Positions 1-11,338 of a stretch of 64,000 nt of DNA are shown here, one piece after another (within the stretch, counting starts at the first letter, position 1; every line of letters begins with the position of its first letter). The stretch is taken from contig NC_134571.1 of assembly GCF_050947875.1 (NCBI RefSeq), forward strand, positions 229,534,024 through 229,598,023, written 5' to 3'. A program made the position numbers and the translations under genes. The notes beneath the pieces were generated by a model that had not been told where the DNA came from, searched no databases, and was given only the letters and a program-made list of their open reading frames with translations. This stretch comes from Dermacentor variabilis. Its lineage: Eukaryota; Arthropoda; Arachnida; Ixodida; Ixodidae.

Positions 1-129
1 TTTTCGAAGAACCACCTGCTTAAATACCCACAGATTGTAACTGTACATTGTAACTAGCCAGTGTTCAGAAATCTTTCGATATAAAGAATAATTTGATGTA
101 AACGGGTTCGATATAGTTGGGTTCGACTG
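1..129 (+). mobile_element. 3' end of a Tigger/pogo-like DNA transposon
   Basis: The sequence ends in TTCGATATAG-TTGGGTTCGACTG followed by TA at 130-131. This matches, with one or two changes, the right end of the Tigger-like element at 11339-12593 in this same window. Pogo/Tigger elements duplicate a TA target, so the TA at 130-131 is probably the right target copy. The rest of the element lies outside the window and no coding sequence is visible here. Confidence 0.6.
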
Positions 130-131
130 TA

Positions 132-744
132 TTATGGCATTGCATGTAACCTAACTCTTAGTACTTTTTACAGTGAAGCTGTATATGCCTAGATAAAACG
201 CTCGTGGCCCTACCCCAGAAACCCCTTTAAGCTCATACCCCCTTAAGCAAATGGCTCATAACTCTGTAAACACAGCCTCCCCATTACGACGACAACAAAG
301 GTGCTTTCCTTATGCCACTATGGCCATCTGCTTACCTATTTTACTATGAAATAGTTTCATAAACCATCCACAACTGCCCAAACTTCTCTCTCACTGAAAA
401 ATAGTAAAAAATATTTTTCACGAAACAACTTACTCGTCAGCACGAAAAGAAAAGAAAGAAATAAAAAAACGTAGAACATGCAGATAACAGCAAAAAGCTG
501 TATACTTTGCAGGTGTGACTATGACAACCAGTAGCTATCACTTGCAACTAAGTGATACGTAAGCTGTCGTCGGCTTTCGTCTCAGTGAACTGCTTGCTGG
601 TACCGCTCAGATGCAAAGTGTATATACTGATGTTTTGTTGTCATCTGTATGCAGTTCTTTTTTTTTTTTTTTTTTTTGAACATTCAATAAAGAACACAGC
701 GAAAACACGGTATGAGCATGTCATCTATGCATTTCATTTCGTCC
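132..744. other. Intergenic stretch, no gene seen
   Basis: No reading frame here looks like a protein. The stretch about 476-520 is roughly repeated in inverted orientation at about 610-656 (TGCAAAGT-like and CAGAT-like blocks), so it may be the remnant of a small inverted-repeat element. A run of about 18 T follows at 658-677. Confidence 0.5.
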
Positions 745-1560
745 ATTTCATTTATTTATACTGTCAACCCTCTTAGGGCTATTACAGGAGTGGAGAATGA
801 AAACAACAAAAAGAAACATAGAATGCGACCGAGTTACAAGGTTTGACACAAAGCTTGTCTTAGAATGGAAAAGACGTATGAAATACAACATTCATGGGAA
901 AGTGATCAAGAAACATTCACAGTTTGGCACCGCGTCGTCATAGACACGATAAGAGACACGTAAAAAAGTAAATCCATACGTATTGGGGCGATTCACTACG
1001 TGGTATTACAAAAATTGTGCTTTTTAACACCTTCCAAAAAGGCACGTAAGGACATCGAGGTTACAAGAGAGTTGGGTAACAAATTCCATTCTCTTATTGC
1101 CCTAGGAAAGAAACTCAACTTGAAGCAATCATTGTGGGCAAGTGGAGGAGGAATGTACATACCATGACAATACTTCGTTGACGCGTTCATAGGAAGCTCA
1201 AAATAATCATCTGGTTTAATAGCTACTTGATTGTGAATAACTTCGAACAGGAATATTAATCTGTCATGTTTAGTTCTCACCTCAAGTGGTGCTAGATCAG
1301 CTAATTGACATAACTCTGTTGGAGAATGGATGAGAATGGATGCGGCAATATTTATTAAATATAAACCTGGCAGCTAGCCTCTGTATTCGGTCAAGTTTAG
1401 AACAGTTAGTTATGGGGGTGTGTGGGTCCCAAACAATTTTAGCACATTCAATAATTGGTCTAACTAGAGTTTTGCAAGCATTCTTTTTGTAGACCCTGAA
1501 TCTATGCATTCTTTTCAATCTGCGCTGTCAACTGAAATGCAGCCACCAACTCACTATCCT
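745..1560 (-). pseudogene. 3' fragment of a non-LTR retrotransposon (CR1/L2/Jockey-type RT C-terminus)
   Basis: On the minus strand, two reading frames (about 1518-1297 and 1280-996) together give the end of a LINE reverse-transcriptase protein. The first part has the motif around RLAARFIFNKY that follows the thumb region in Jockey-superfamily RTs. The second has FFPRAIREWNLLPNSLV, the typical C-terminal block of CR1/L2/Jockey ORF2. The frames are offset, so the copy is dead. The minus-strand 3' end runs into an AATAAATGAAATG-like tail near 745-760, which fits a LINE 3' terminus. It is 5' truncated, as is usual for target-primed insertion. The same C-terminal block type occurs in the LINE at 34-39 kb, but the copies are clearly different families. 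Confidence 0.7.
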
Positions 1561-2637
1561 TTTCGTCGCATGGAAGTTGCTTAGACAGGACACAAATACC
1601 ATGGCTAGCATTAAAACAAACTGTATTTCGAAGGGTAAACACAAGGAAAGTGCACTCTAAACTTAATCACAATTTGCTGAGCAACGTGCACAATTATCAC
1701 AGACAAAATGTTCAATACCTGAGAAATGTTCCACATCAAGCGCATTTCATGATACTTTATTGCTGATGTATTTATGAAAAAGCAATAATGTGTTACACTT
1801 TTTCTAATCTTCCTGCATTATAAAAGAGTTATGTCAAATATAGGAATCTTGGACACTGTTCTCTCTGCCATCTAACAGCTTCAATGCAATGCACTGATGT
1901 AAAATTAATGTACAGCACAAATAAATAAATAAATAAATGAAAAATAGTTGAAAGAAACAATTTTTTAGCATCGTCGTGAGGGTACGCCCTTCTAATAACA
2001 TGCGTATTTACATGACTTAGTCGCACCTTCCCTAAATTGTGTTATAATGGTCTTTTGGTTGGGATTAAAACTGCTCAACTGCAGCGAGGATCTTGCGACC
2101 TAATGCAGTAAGTAAGCATTTTATTAGTCGGGAGAACCCTTTTGAAGTTGATAGCTGACAAGTGTACAATCTTGAAGTACAATTTCTTTTATATGTTGTA
2201 TTTTATAGACTGTACATACGTGTAGCACAGTGGAATCTCAATAAACGGAAATCTCTTAACTCTTTCGTTACCACGCCTATTCCAATTGATCACCGGTGAT
2301 TGATGCTCTCGATTGCTGATTTCAACATGTTGGAGCCATTTCTTATTCACCCAAAACCATCCAGTATTCAGTACAGGCACTGAACTTTCAGAATCAGTTT
2401 AAATTTTCGCACTCCAGCGATGTTTTGATTTTTGAAGGACCTTTTTGTGAACTAATGTGTGTATGTTGTAGCAAAAAGAGACGTGGCTGTCACCTTCTGC
2501 CATGCTTGAGAAAGAAAGCATGCCGCTCATGATTACGCTGCATTAGCATCAAATTTTTAAAATCAAATGACTCCCAGCAAGTCAAGAATTAAATTATATC
2601 GCTGGCTTTGCCGTCCTACAGTGGTGAGCGATGATAA
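1561..2637. other. Intergenic stretch with short AAAT repeat
   Basis: I see no gene. A short AAAT microsatellite lies at about 1918-1938. The region is AT-rich and could contain old LINE 3' tails, but nothing can be assigned. Confidence 0.5.
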
Positions 2638-2641
2638 TTAA

Positions 2642-3771
2642 AGGGGTGGAGACATCAAAATTTTCGTTCATGCGTTTGCTGATATAATAATAGCATTATT
2701 ATAACGAGCGATTTCGGTTTTCGGGGGGATGCTGTGACGTCACAGAGGAGGAAACGCAACATGGCGTGGTCACGTGAGCCACAAAACACAGTGACGCAAA
2801 ACTATGCTGCGTCGTCTGCTCGCGCATAACGTGCTGTGCCAGCAGAGTCAACAACTGGCTATTCGAAGTGCATGTCGCGATTATTATAATTATTGCGAAG
2901 AGCGACAACAACGGTAAGAAAATATTGGGGCTTGTGAGAGTCGGTGATTCATTCCAAAGCGCCGTAAGCTTTAGCTTTGAAGTGAACCGGAAAAGGCCTA
3001 GTGACGATATCGGGGGCGCCGAACGATCAGAGGCAGTGACGCTGCCGTCGGTGCCAGAGTAACCACTCCTCAGTCGCTGATTGGCCGCTTTGCCGTACGG
3101 CTGCCGCACAAATGGGTCCCGGGCCCGTCCTCTCTACGGCAAGGAAATCTCACCGTTCGCGAGCAAAACCGCCGTCGCACGGGGGCATGCGAAGGGCAAG
3201 TGGCGTGCGGCGAGTTTCCGTGCCGTTAAAGTGGACGGGCCCTCACATTGAGAAAGGCTAAGTGAACGAGAGACCGCTCCGAGCTGCCGAACTATGCGAG
3301 GAGAGAAGCGGACAACACGAACGCCGCATATCCTGCCTTTCGGACTCGGCCGGCATGTGCCGTTCGCGGGCCGCCGTGCGGCGTTCGTGTTGTCCACTTC
3401 TCTCCTCTTGTGTCCCTGTCTGCACGCCTTACCCCTTCTTTGCATTAAGAAAGGATTTCTATATGCCTGTAGCTCGGTTGCTCGGCTCAGCAGGCTCCGT
3501 AATCGGCATTTCATCGCTACTCATCATACGTCACGTTTTTGTGCTAGTGTGCTATGACGTCAATATTTTCGTTCCTCCTCTGTGACGTCATAACTGCTGC
3601 GCTAGCGATGGGTCTCGACCATGAGAAGGAGTTTTTAATGACTTTTTGGAGCTGAATTAAAATTATTTTGAAATGTTTCCAGCGTCGAATACCTCGTTCT
3701 GGGTGTCCCTGCATACGGAAGCAGCCTACAACATGCTTTTTATAGCCTCAAAATTTGGTGTCCCAACCCCT
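2642..3771. mobile_element. Non-autonomous DNA transposon flanked by TTAA
   Basis: The two ends are inverted copies: AGGGGTGGAGACATCAAAATTT on the left and the complement of AAATTTTGGTGTCCCAACCCC-T on the right. Each end is bordered by TTAA (2638-2641 and 3772-3775). TTAA duplication is characteristic of piggyBac and of Kolobok elements, and I cannot decide between them from 25 bp of terminus. The inside is GC-rich, has no transposase, and contains a second inverted repeat (3298-3408). The open frames on both strands inside look like chance frames in GC-rich sequence. Confidence 0.6.
3298..3408. repeat. Inverted repeat resembling a Penelope-like element end
   Basis: About 31 bases at 3298-3328 (GAGGAGAGAAGCGGACAACA and on) are repeated in inverted orientation at 3377-3408. 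The same sequence (GTTCGTGTTGTCCACTTCTC) also occurs at the ends of the Penelope-like palindrome at 46378-47229. It probably marks a Penelope-derived fragment captured inside the TTAA-flanked element. Confidence 0.55.
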
Positions 3772-3775
3772 TTAA

Positions 3776-4660
3776 GCACAAATGACGCCAGCTGTTGACA
3801 GTGAGCCTTGGTTTGGAGTCCGAGTCATTTTATTCCGTCAAAGTTTACTTCTGAAGGTCAGCCGCATTGGAACATGTGGACCTCGCATTTTCAACCAGTT
3901 TCCAAGAGTTTAGATTTTACTCTCTCGTAAAATGCTGGAAAGGGGCGCTGCTGGTGTCACTGCACAGTTATTGAAAGTCGTTCCCATGACGTTGTCCCGT
4001 GCGGCTGCGACACGAGAAAAGCATCGTGCTCGAAACTATGTGGCACCCGCACTTCAATTTAGTGATGAGAACTTTCAAACTACAACATGTTAATTCTTTT
4101 ACAGAAACAAATCCTTCATATATACTGCAATCGCCATAGCCGTTTTGTAGACCTTGAAACAGCTCCATTATTTCAACGCTACTCCCTCTTCGAGCAGACA
4201 GAATATATTATAGGAAACTTCTGATCACCATACATAAACGAAAATTATTCACCAAAATAGACAACGATGAAATATCTCCTTATTCACTACACCGGAATAC
4301 CAGACACCGAAAACAAGAACAAATTATGGTAAACAAACATTCATGTATCAGTCGACAGAAATATTAAGCAAGGTAAAAGAACTGTTAAATTTTAGCACTT
4401 CAGAAAGCTCCAACAAAGAGAGGTTAGTGCATTATTACTCGCCAATGACATTTGCTTTCACTAATTATTTATATTTTCATTTTATTGCATCTGTATGTAT
4501 GCTTGTATGACCTAACAAAGAGTGCATATAGATAGCATTTGTGCTAATGTTTATGCGGCTTCCTCATTCCAATGAACAAATATTGTAATCATTTTTCTTA
4601 CTGAAATTCCGCTCTCTTGTGAGAAATTTATGTACGTTTCATATGCATTCATTTGTGCTG
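3776..4660. other. Intergenic stretch, nothing recognised
   Basis: AT-rich sequence with only short, unconvincing frames. No repeats or terminal structures stand out. Confidence 0.5.
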
Positions 4661-4669
4661 ATTATAATC

Positions 4670-4780
4670 ACTGTTGTAACTGTGGGGTCTGTGACCTCTG
4701 TCAGGCCTTCGGGCCTTTAGTCCCAGTCTCCCCTTGCTCAGACGAGAAATAAGGTACATATTATGATGATGATGGAAGAA
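4670..4780 (+). mobile_element. Probable LINE 3' tail ending in GAT repeats
   Basis: The segment has a compact hairpin (CAGGCCTTCGGGCCTTTAG), followed by AGAAATAAGG and a short ATGATGATGATGG run. Short trinucleotide tails of this kind are typical of RTE and I-clade LINE insertions in arthropods; the RTE copy at 49.8-50.5 kb also ends in TGATGATGAT. No coding sequence is attached, so this is a tentative call. Confidence 0.35.
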
Positions 4781-5203
4781 AATATGGTAGCAAAGCAGAT
4801 TCAAGCTCTGACAGCGACAATGGTTTGAGTCCGCATGGGACTTCCGCAGCTGTTCTCCGGTGAGTTTCTTTATGGCCTTGAATGGTCTGCTTCCTTGTCC
4901 GCGCTTATCTTCCGATCTTTTTGTGGGACCTGACACCTCTACTGATTATCTTCAGGGTGCATACTTCACTTAGTTATGATGTGCTGCTATCAGCAGCAAG
5001 GAAACTTCCGTTCACGCCAAGAAGGCCATCCGTAGTACATCTCGGCCCAGCACTACACAAGACAGTTTACAACAGCGTGGGATTTCTCTTTACTCTTCGC
5101 TGCAGAGATGATAAAGACAATAATCAAAAATGCAAACAGATATGCTTGGATGCATAATTTTGTGGTTGCCCAGCTAGGCTGAGAGCATTCGGTCCCGGAA
5201 GAG

Positions 5204-5410
5204 GTGCATGGTTCTAGACAAACTGATGATGCACATTCCTTGGACTTCTCATCGGACCATCCTCAGAAGATGCCAAAAGGGCGGAACTGCAAAATGTGTT
5301 ACGAGGACCACAAAGTTGAACAAAAACCAGATGTTCTGTGGGAAAAGTGTGGAGTGCACCTATGCTTCGCAAATTCCAGTAACTGCTTCACCGCATGGCA
5401 TGAGCAATGA
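5204..5410 (+). pseudogene. piggyBac-type transposase C-terminal zinc-binding region, remnant
   Basis: The frame ends with a cysteine/histidine-rich tail: KGRNCKMCYEDHK, then WEKCGVHLCFANSSNCFTAWH and a stop. PiggyBac/PGBD transposases end in a cysteine-rich domain of this layout (CxxCY, then CxxCxxxLC, then CF and YH). Upstream I find no DDE catalytic domain in any frame, so only the last 60-70 residues survive. No TTAA-bounded termini are recognisable around it. Confidence 0.55.
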
Positions 5411-6188
5411 ACTGGTTTTACAGGGTGTCAACCAACCAGGAAAACTGGGAATTCTCAAGGATTTTGAATAGTCTGCAAATACTCAGGGAAAGCTCGGGGA
5501 ACTTTGCGCTTCTATCAAGGAAAATCAGCTGTAATTTTATTGAAAGGGAATGAAATTTGCGGTAATGCTGGCTCGAGTAACAAAATAATCATAACGAATC
5601 TATTTTGATGCCGTGTCGTCGGCTGGAGGAGTTGCCAGTGTACAGTCCATTAATGACTGACTTTCCGGACGCCCGAAAATTCGGACAGCTTCACGGCACC
5701 ACCACATACCCCATAGAGTCCATGTATAAGAACGTCTGAAATTTTAGATGCAAGAACCCTTCGTCGTGCGATTTTCCGGACATTTTACCATGACCACAGG
5801 CCCGAAATGGCATTAATCAATCAAAGCAACTACTGCCACCATTTTGATCACCTCACCATCTCAAATGGCACTTTTGCATGCAGATCCACTTGCAGCCATA
5901 GTAAGGTGGTTAGAATGGGGAGGTGTGAAGACCGCAGCGCCACCACCATTGCCTAGTGAGACCCCGCTGCGCATTCCTGCCGCTGGGGGAAAATGCGCTA
6001 CCGTCGGGGGCGCCATTAGCCGCCTGTCTTTCTCGTAGGCCATGGCGCTGGGCAAGGTAGCTCTTGTGGTCTATGTAGTGCATCTCCATTAACCTTTTAC
6101 AGTAGTGCATGAGAGCTTTTGTAGCTCGGCAAAGAGCACCATGAGAGGAAATGTGTCCCCTGGACTTTTGCAGTTCCTACTGTCGGAG
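5411..6188. other. Intergenic stretch with a possible pogo-type end
   Basis: No protein-coding gene is supported. The part at 5635-5790 (TTTCCGGACGCCCGAAAATT and later TTTTCCGGACATTTT) resembles the terminal region of pogo-type transposons. A GC-rich block at 5930-6050 has open frames on both strands but no recognisable protein. Confidence 0.4.
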
Positions 6189-6190
6189 TA

Positions 6191-6459
6191 CACTCTTTAA
6201 CAAATGTACACCCTTTGGGGTGTATATTTGCCACACAACAATAACAGTCATCTGTTTTGCTTGCTTTTCCCTTCTTGATAACGCTGTGCTCACTACTTTA
6301 ATGTCGAGAATGCTCTGTCATGCTGATGACGCGCATTTCGTTCGTGACCTGGAAGTACCTGGCTCGCAGCGTTAAAGAAAGGAAATGCAGATAAGACAGA
6401 TGACGATTATTGTTGTGTGCCGAGATACGACCAAAAGGGTGTAATTTTGCTTGAAAGTG
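6191..6459. mobile_element. 269-bp MITE with long TIRs and TA target site
   Basis: The first about 65 bases (CACTCTTTAACAAATGTACA, then ...ACACAACAATAACAGTCATC) are repeated, with scattered changes, in inverted orientation at the end (...GATGACGATTATTGTTGTGT, then TTGCTTGAAAGTG). The element is flanked by TA on both sides (6189-6190, 6460-6461), which points to the Tc1/mariner/pogo group. It is too short to code for anything. It sits just upstream of the P-element-like remnant. Confidence 0.65.
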
Positions 6460-6474
6460 TAGCAGCTGCTCCCA

Positions 6475-7103
6475 GAAAATAATGAAATAGCCTTAGACAA
6501 CACAGCACTACCTGCAGAAGCAGCAGAAGTTGCCTTGGACCATGTAGACTATGTGGAGAAGCACAATGACGCACGCCTGGTTTATTACATTGCGGGCTAA
6601 GTAGCCAGGGAGTGCATAATTTTAACTGATCGCAAGGCATGCATGAATGCCTACCTTGTGATAAGAGAAAGTACCACACCAATTGCCAGCAGAAGCTTGC
6701 AAACAGTGGGGCATGGGACCCATCAGTTTGTCTATACACCTTATTCAGAGCGGCAGAAAGCTGAGCTAGTTGGTAACGATTCATTATGCAAAAAAGCCTT
6801 ATTCAGACTTTTGAGGACAGACTAACTCGTGCATTTAGCACTACACAACTGCATGCAAAAGTGGTCAAGGATTTCTTGCTTCTAGCAGCCAGTGTGACAC
6901 AGATTGGCTGTACGGAGCATTCCACTGCTCCAACAGGATCGGTGGCTAGGTTTTACTGCATCACGTGTTCGCTTTTTGCTCAAAGGGCTAAACCAGTGTG
7001 CTACTCACAACAAAGTCATGATGGTGAAGCCGCAGGTTTTGTAAAAAATGTGATGATCTGCGATGACAATGCTATTTGCAATAAACTCGTATTAAGTCAT
7101 TAG
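6475..7103 (+). pseudogene. P-element/THAP9-like transposase C-terminus, remnant
   Basis: Reading the plus strand through a stop codon gives NDARLVYYIAG, a stop, then VARECI. This resembles the YIAGYVARK block of P-element-type transposases; here the second Y codon of that block is TAA. Further on, in another frame (6786-7103), is IGCTEHSTAPTGSVARFYCI, which matches the block downstream in tick proteins of this type. At least one stop and one frameshift make it a dead copy. The family name is from memory of motifs only, so a different THAP-transposase family is possible. Confidence 0.45.
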
Positions 7104-7549
7104 CATTTTGTACTTTTAGAAATTTTTTTTACTACTTTGCTGATATATTGCATTAACTTCCTCCAATAAATTGCTATTACCATCGCAAATATGGGAATAA
7201 TGTGCGGGCAACACATTCAAAGTTGTTTCAACGCGCTGGCCTTCCGCGATGATTCCTATAAACTACTTTCAACAAGGCATAAGCACGCCTTGTTAGGCAT
7301 AAGTGCATGCGAAAACCCTCCTCGCTGTATCAGCTGTGCGATTGGTGCTCGCAGTTTCTACATGCAATGAGAGCAGTGAAACACTTCACGAAATTCTCTT
7401 GGCATCTACAATGCTGAAAAAAAAAATACTTGTCAGCATTGAGAGCACTCAAGCGGAAAAACTAAGCTTGACCAAATCATTAGCCCCCGCAGGGGCATCT
7501 GCGTCAGCAGGCGTTTGGTGTGTTGTGACACCACGTACCCGAGCACATG
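7104..7549. other. Intergenic stretch, nothing recognised
   Basis: No gene or repeat is recognised. It borders the probable 5' untranslated region of the I-clade LINE that follows. Confidence 0.4.
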
Positions 7550-7943
7550 AGGGTTTAGCCGATGCCGGGTGTTTGGACATTTAAGGCCCCCCGGCGGAGG
7601 CAACACACCTCTTTGGCCTCTGCTTCACGTAGACAGCACCTCCAGACTGACCGACCTGGAGGAAATCGGCAGTCACGTTTTCCTGTCCTCCTCTCCAATC
7701 TCCGTCTTTCTCTCCCACTTTTCCATCTTTCCTGTCTTCTGTTAATTTATTTTAACTTCCTATTTCCTGGCGGCAAGGGTTAACCTTGTGTAATATATCC
7801 AGTCTTGGGTATATATATATTAGGTTATAGTGGGAACGTACCACTGGCGTACGCAGAATAGAATTTTTCTAATCCTGTGACGTCCCCAGGTTGGGCTCTG
7901 AGGTGGGCGGCGGGCATTCCTGCCAAACACAGTAATCCTATAT

Positions 7944-9137
7944 ATGGCTTCAAATTTTCCCACACTCCCTGATCGCTCCCTCAAGAGGGGGCGCACCGAT
8001 GAAACCTTCAACTTTCTGATGAAGTCAAAAGAAATATTTCCCAAATACCACGTAATACATAGTCAACATGAAACCAAGACAGTCCGTACAATATCCCCAT
8101 TTGTGGTTGCAAAATGTCTGACAGAAGCAATCAGCTCTGGTTACAAAGTAACTAAGATGGGAAGTGGCGACCTTCTTCTGGAGGTGCGTGACAAGCTTCA
8201 ATACAGCAAGCTGACTAAACTTGTTGCGTTTGGTGACATTCCTGTCTCTGTCCCCCGGTCAATGAACACTGTGCGTGGTGTCATTTCTGATTACGACTTC
8301 CTTGAACTCAGTGAAAGCGAGCTGTTGGATGGATGGCAAGACCAAAACGTTGTAAAGGTGCAACAAATTAAGTTGGGACGCGATGACAAGGAAATCCCAA
8401 CAAAGCATGTAATAATAACGTTCGGAACAAGTTAACTGCCTGATTCGATAGAGACCGGATATTGTAAACTTCGCGTGCGACCATATATCCCCAACCCGCG
8501 CCGATGCTTCAAGTGTCAGCGTTTTGGGCATGGATCTCAGAGCTGCTGAGGGCATGCTACTTGTGCAAACAGTACATCTAAAGACAACACATCAAATACC
8601 TGTTCTTCCGCAACCCACTGCACTAACTGTGATGGAGACCACCCCGCATATTTGCGATCGTGCCCATCATGGAAGAAAGAAAAAGAAATAATCGAACTGA
8701 AGGTCAAACTAAACATTTCTTTTCCAGAAGCACGCAAGCGTTTTTCTGTCCACCACCAATCGAATCCGTCCTACAGTGATGTGACGTGCCGGGGGGCAGC
8801 GCCACATCTTCTGGCGGCCGCGCAAGTCACACGGAGTGTGACGGCGGTTACGCCATCAGCCCCCTTGGCGGGAGCAGCCACTGCTCTTCCACCCCCTACC
8901 ACGAAGGGCCAGCAGACCTCCGAGCCTGCCAGTCCCAGGGCCACTGCTCGTGCAGACAGGCCCGAAAAACTCCCGAAAGTGCCCGCTGAGCGGGCGTCAT
9001 CCAGCGCCTCTGAAGAGGCGATGGATGTAACAAAAACTTCTCCGGCGTCTCAGACGCCGAAGGAACGGCGTTGCTCTCTGGAGCGCGCCAACAAAAAGGA
9101 AATACCCCGCATCAAGGGGCCTTCAAAGATCTCTTGA
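7944..9137 (+). pseudogene. I-clade LINE ORF1 (nucleic-acid-binding Gag-like protein), two nonsense codons
   Basis: From ATG at 7944 a single frame runs to the stop at 9135-9137, broken only by TAA at 8433-8435 and a TGA near 8546 in a position where the knuckle continues. The first 160 residues form the conserved N-terminal domain of I-type ORF1. After it come the zinc knuckles: CFKCQRFGHGSQSC (CX2CX4HX4C) near 8499 and CTNCDGDHPAYLRSC near 8623. The C-terminal third is rich in P, A, S and T and probably disordered. In the family this protein binds element RNA and forms the retrotransposition particle. ORF2 follows 46 bases downstream. Confidence 0.75.
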
Positions 9138-11338
9138 GCCAACCTAATTGATCTCGTGACACACACCATAAAACACTTCCAATATGGACACACAGATAAT
9201 GCATTGGAACGTGAGAGGTTTAATACACAATCTTGATGATATTAAGGAACTCCTTCGCAAGTTTAATCCAAGGGTGCTGTGTGTGCAAGAGACACACCTC
9301 AATCCTTCACATACTAACTTTCTCAAACAATATGCCATTTACCGCAAAGATCGCAGTGACGCTCTCGCCTCGTCTGGTGGTGTTGCTATTATAGTTGATA
9401 AAGGTATCGCCTGCCAACATTTACATCTGCAAACACCCCTTGAGGCAGTGGCAATCAAAGCCGTGCTATTAGATAAGTTAGTAACAGTTAGCTCTCTGTA
9501 CATCCCTCCATGCCATCAACTTTCCACAACAGAATTCCAGAGCTTTATCGCAGAACTCCCTGAAACTTACATTGTAGTAGGTGATTTAAACGCGCATAAC
9601 ACCCTCTGGGGACATTCTCGTTGTGATATGAGAGGGCGCTTATTAGAAAAGTCCCCTTTATCCTCCAATGCATGCTTACTAAACAAGAAAGAACCCACAT
9701 TCTACAGCGTGGCGAACAAAACGTTCTCATCCATTGACTTAAGTATAACATCAAGTACACTAGTTCCGTATCTGGAGTGGGATGGGATCAAAAATTCATA
9801 TGGGACTGATCATTCCCCAATTGTCTTAAAATTAACAAAAGGCAATAAGTGTTCCCCACATCTGCTACGTTGGAAGGTCGACTGTGCTGACTGGAAACGA
9901 TACAGAGAGCTGACACATTTGACCTGGGATGACATCTGTACTCTCTCAATCGATGATAGAGTATCTTATTTGATGGCATTTATAACTGATGCTGCATCAA
10001 TATGTATACCTCAAACGAATAGATCACCCTCTAAAAGGCGTATTCCTTGGTGGAATGAGCAGTGTAAGGAAGCCCGCAAAAATAAAAATAAGGCTTGGAG
10101 TCGCCTTCGCGACTGCCCAACTACCGAGAACTTGATCAGCTTCAAGAAAATAAAATGAGAAGGTAGAAGAACGCGCCGCCTTGCCAAAAGGTAAAGCTGG
10201 CAAAAATACATCTCTGGTATTAATTCTTATACAGGCGAAAGAAAAGCCTGGAACAGGGTAAATAAAATAAAAGGCCGCGAAACTCATCCTCTGCCATTGG
10301 TAAATACACAAGGAGACGCACTCATTGACCAAGCCGACTCTCTAGGGCTACATTTTGAAAGGATTTCTAGCACATCCCACTATTCAGATACATTTCCGAG
10401 ATAGCGGCAACAAGCGCAACGACTGCCTCTGGGTCGGAAAGGAAATAGCAACCAACCTTACAACAGCCCATTTAGCATGGCGGAATTTCAGGCTGCGCTC
10501 AATGGCTGTAACAAATCTGCTCCAGGAAGTGACAGGATATTGTATATAATGATCAAACACCTACACCCTGAAACCCACAAAACACTACTGTCACTCTTCA
10601 ACTCTGTGTTCTCTGCAGGCTACATTCCATCCGCCTGGAAGGAAGCAATAATTATTCCATTACTAAAAGACGGCAAGGACCCAACTTCAGTCAACAGCTA
10701 TAGGTCTATAGCGTTGACAAGTTGCCTATGTAAACTTGTTAAAAAAATGGTTAACCGGCGTCTCCTTCATTTTCTTGAAAGTAACAAACTATTAGATCCC
10801 CTACAGTGTGGTTTCAGGGAAGGTAGATCCACAACTGATCACCTTGTCGGCATCGAGACGAATAGTCGCGATGCTTTTGTGCATAAGCAGTTCTTTTTGT
10901 CCGTATTTATTGACATGGAGAAAGTTTACGACACCACGTGGCGGTTTGGAATTCTCCGTGACCTGGCCGAAATGGGAGTCCGAGGTAATTTGCTGAATGT
11001 CATCCAGTTACCTCACTAACCGCACATTCCGCGTCAGAATTGGTAATGTGCTATCTCGTCTATTTACACAGGAAACAGGTGTACCACAAGGTGGCGTGCT
11101 TAGCTGCACTCTATTCATTATAAAAATGAACTCACTTTACACTATCATACCACGTACAATTTTTTGTTCTGTTTATGTAGATGACGTACAAATAGGTTTT
11201 AAATCATGTAGTCTTTCCACCTGTGAGCGACATATACAGCTTGGGCTAAACAAAGTGTCAATGTGGGCTGACGAGAAGGGGTTTAAATTAAACCTGCAAA
11301 AAAGCATGTGTGTTCTCTTCTCAAACAAGAGAGGTATA

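Noticed and set aside
3134..3585. Overlapping open frames on both strands in GC-rich sequence
   Set aside because: They lie inside the TTAA element over an inverted repeat; open frames on both strands are expected from base composition.
6041..6056. Possible first exon ATGGCGCTGGGCAAG followed by a GT donor
   Set aside because: Five codons are too little evidence, and no continuation exon was recognised.
5844..6110. Open frames on both strands
   Set aside because: Same composition effect; no homology or splice structure.
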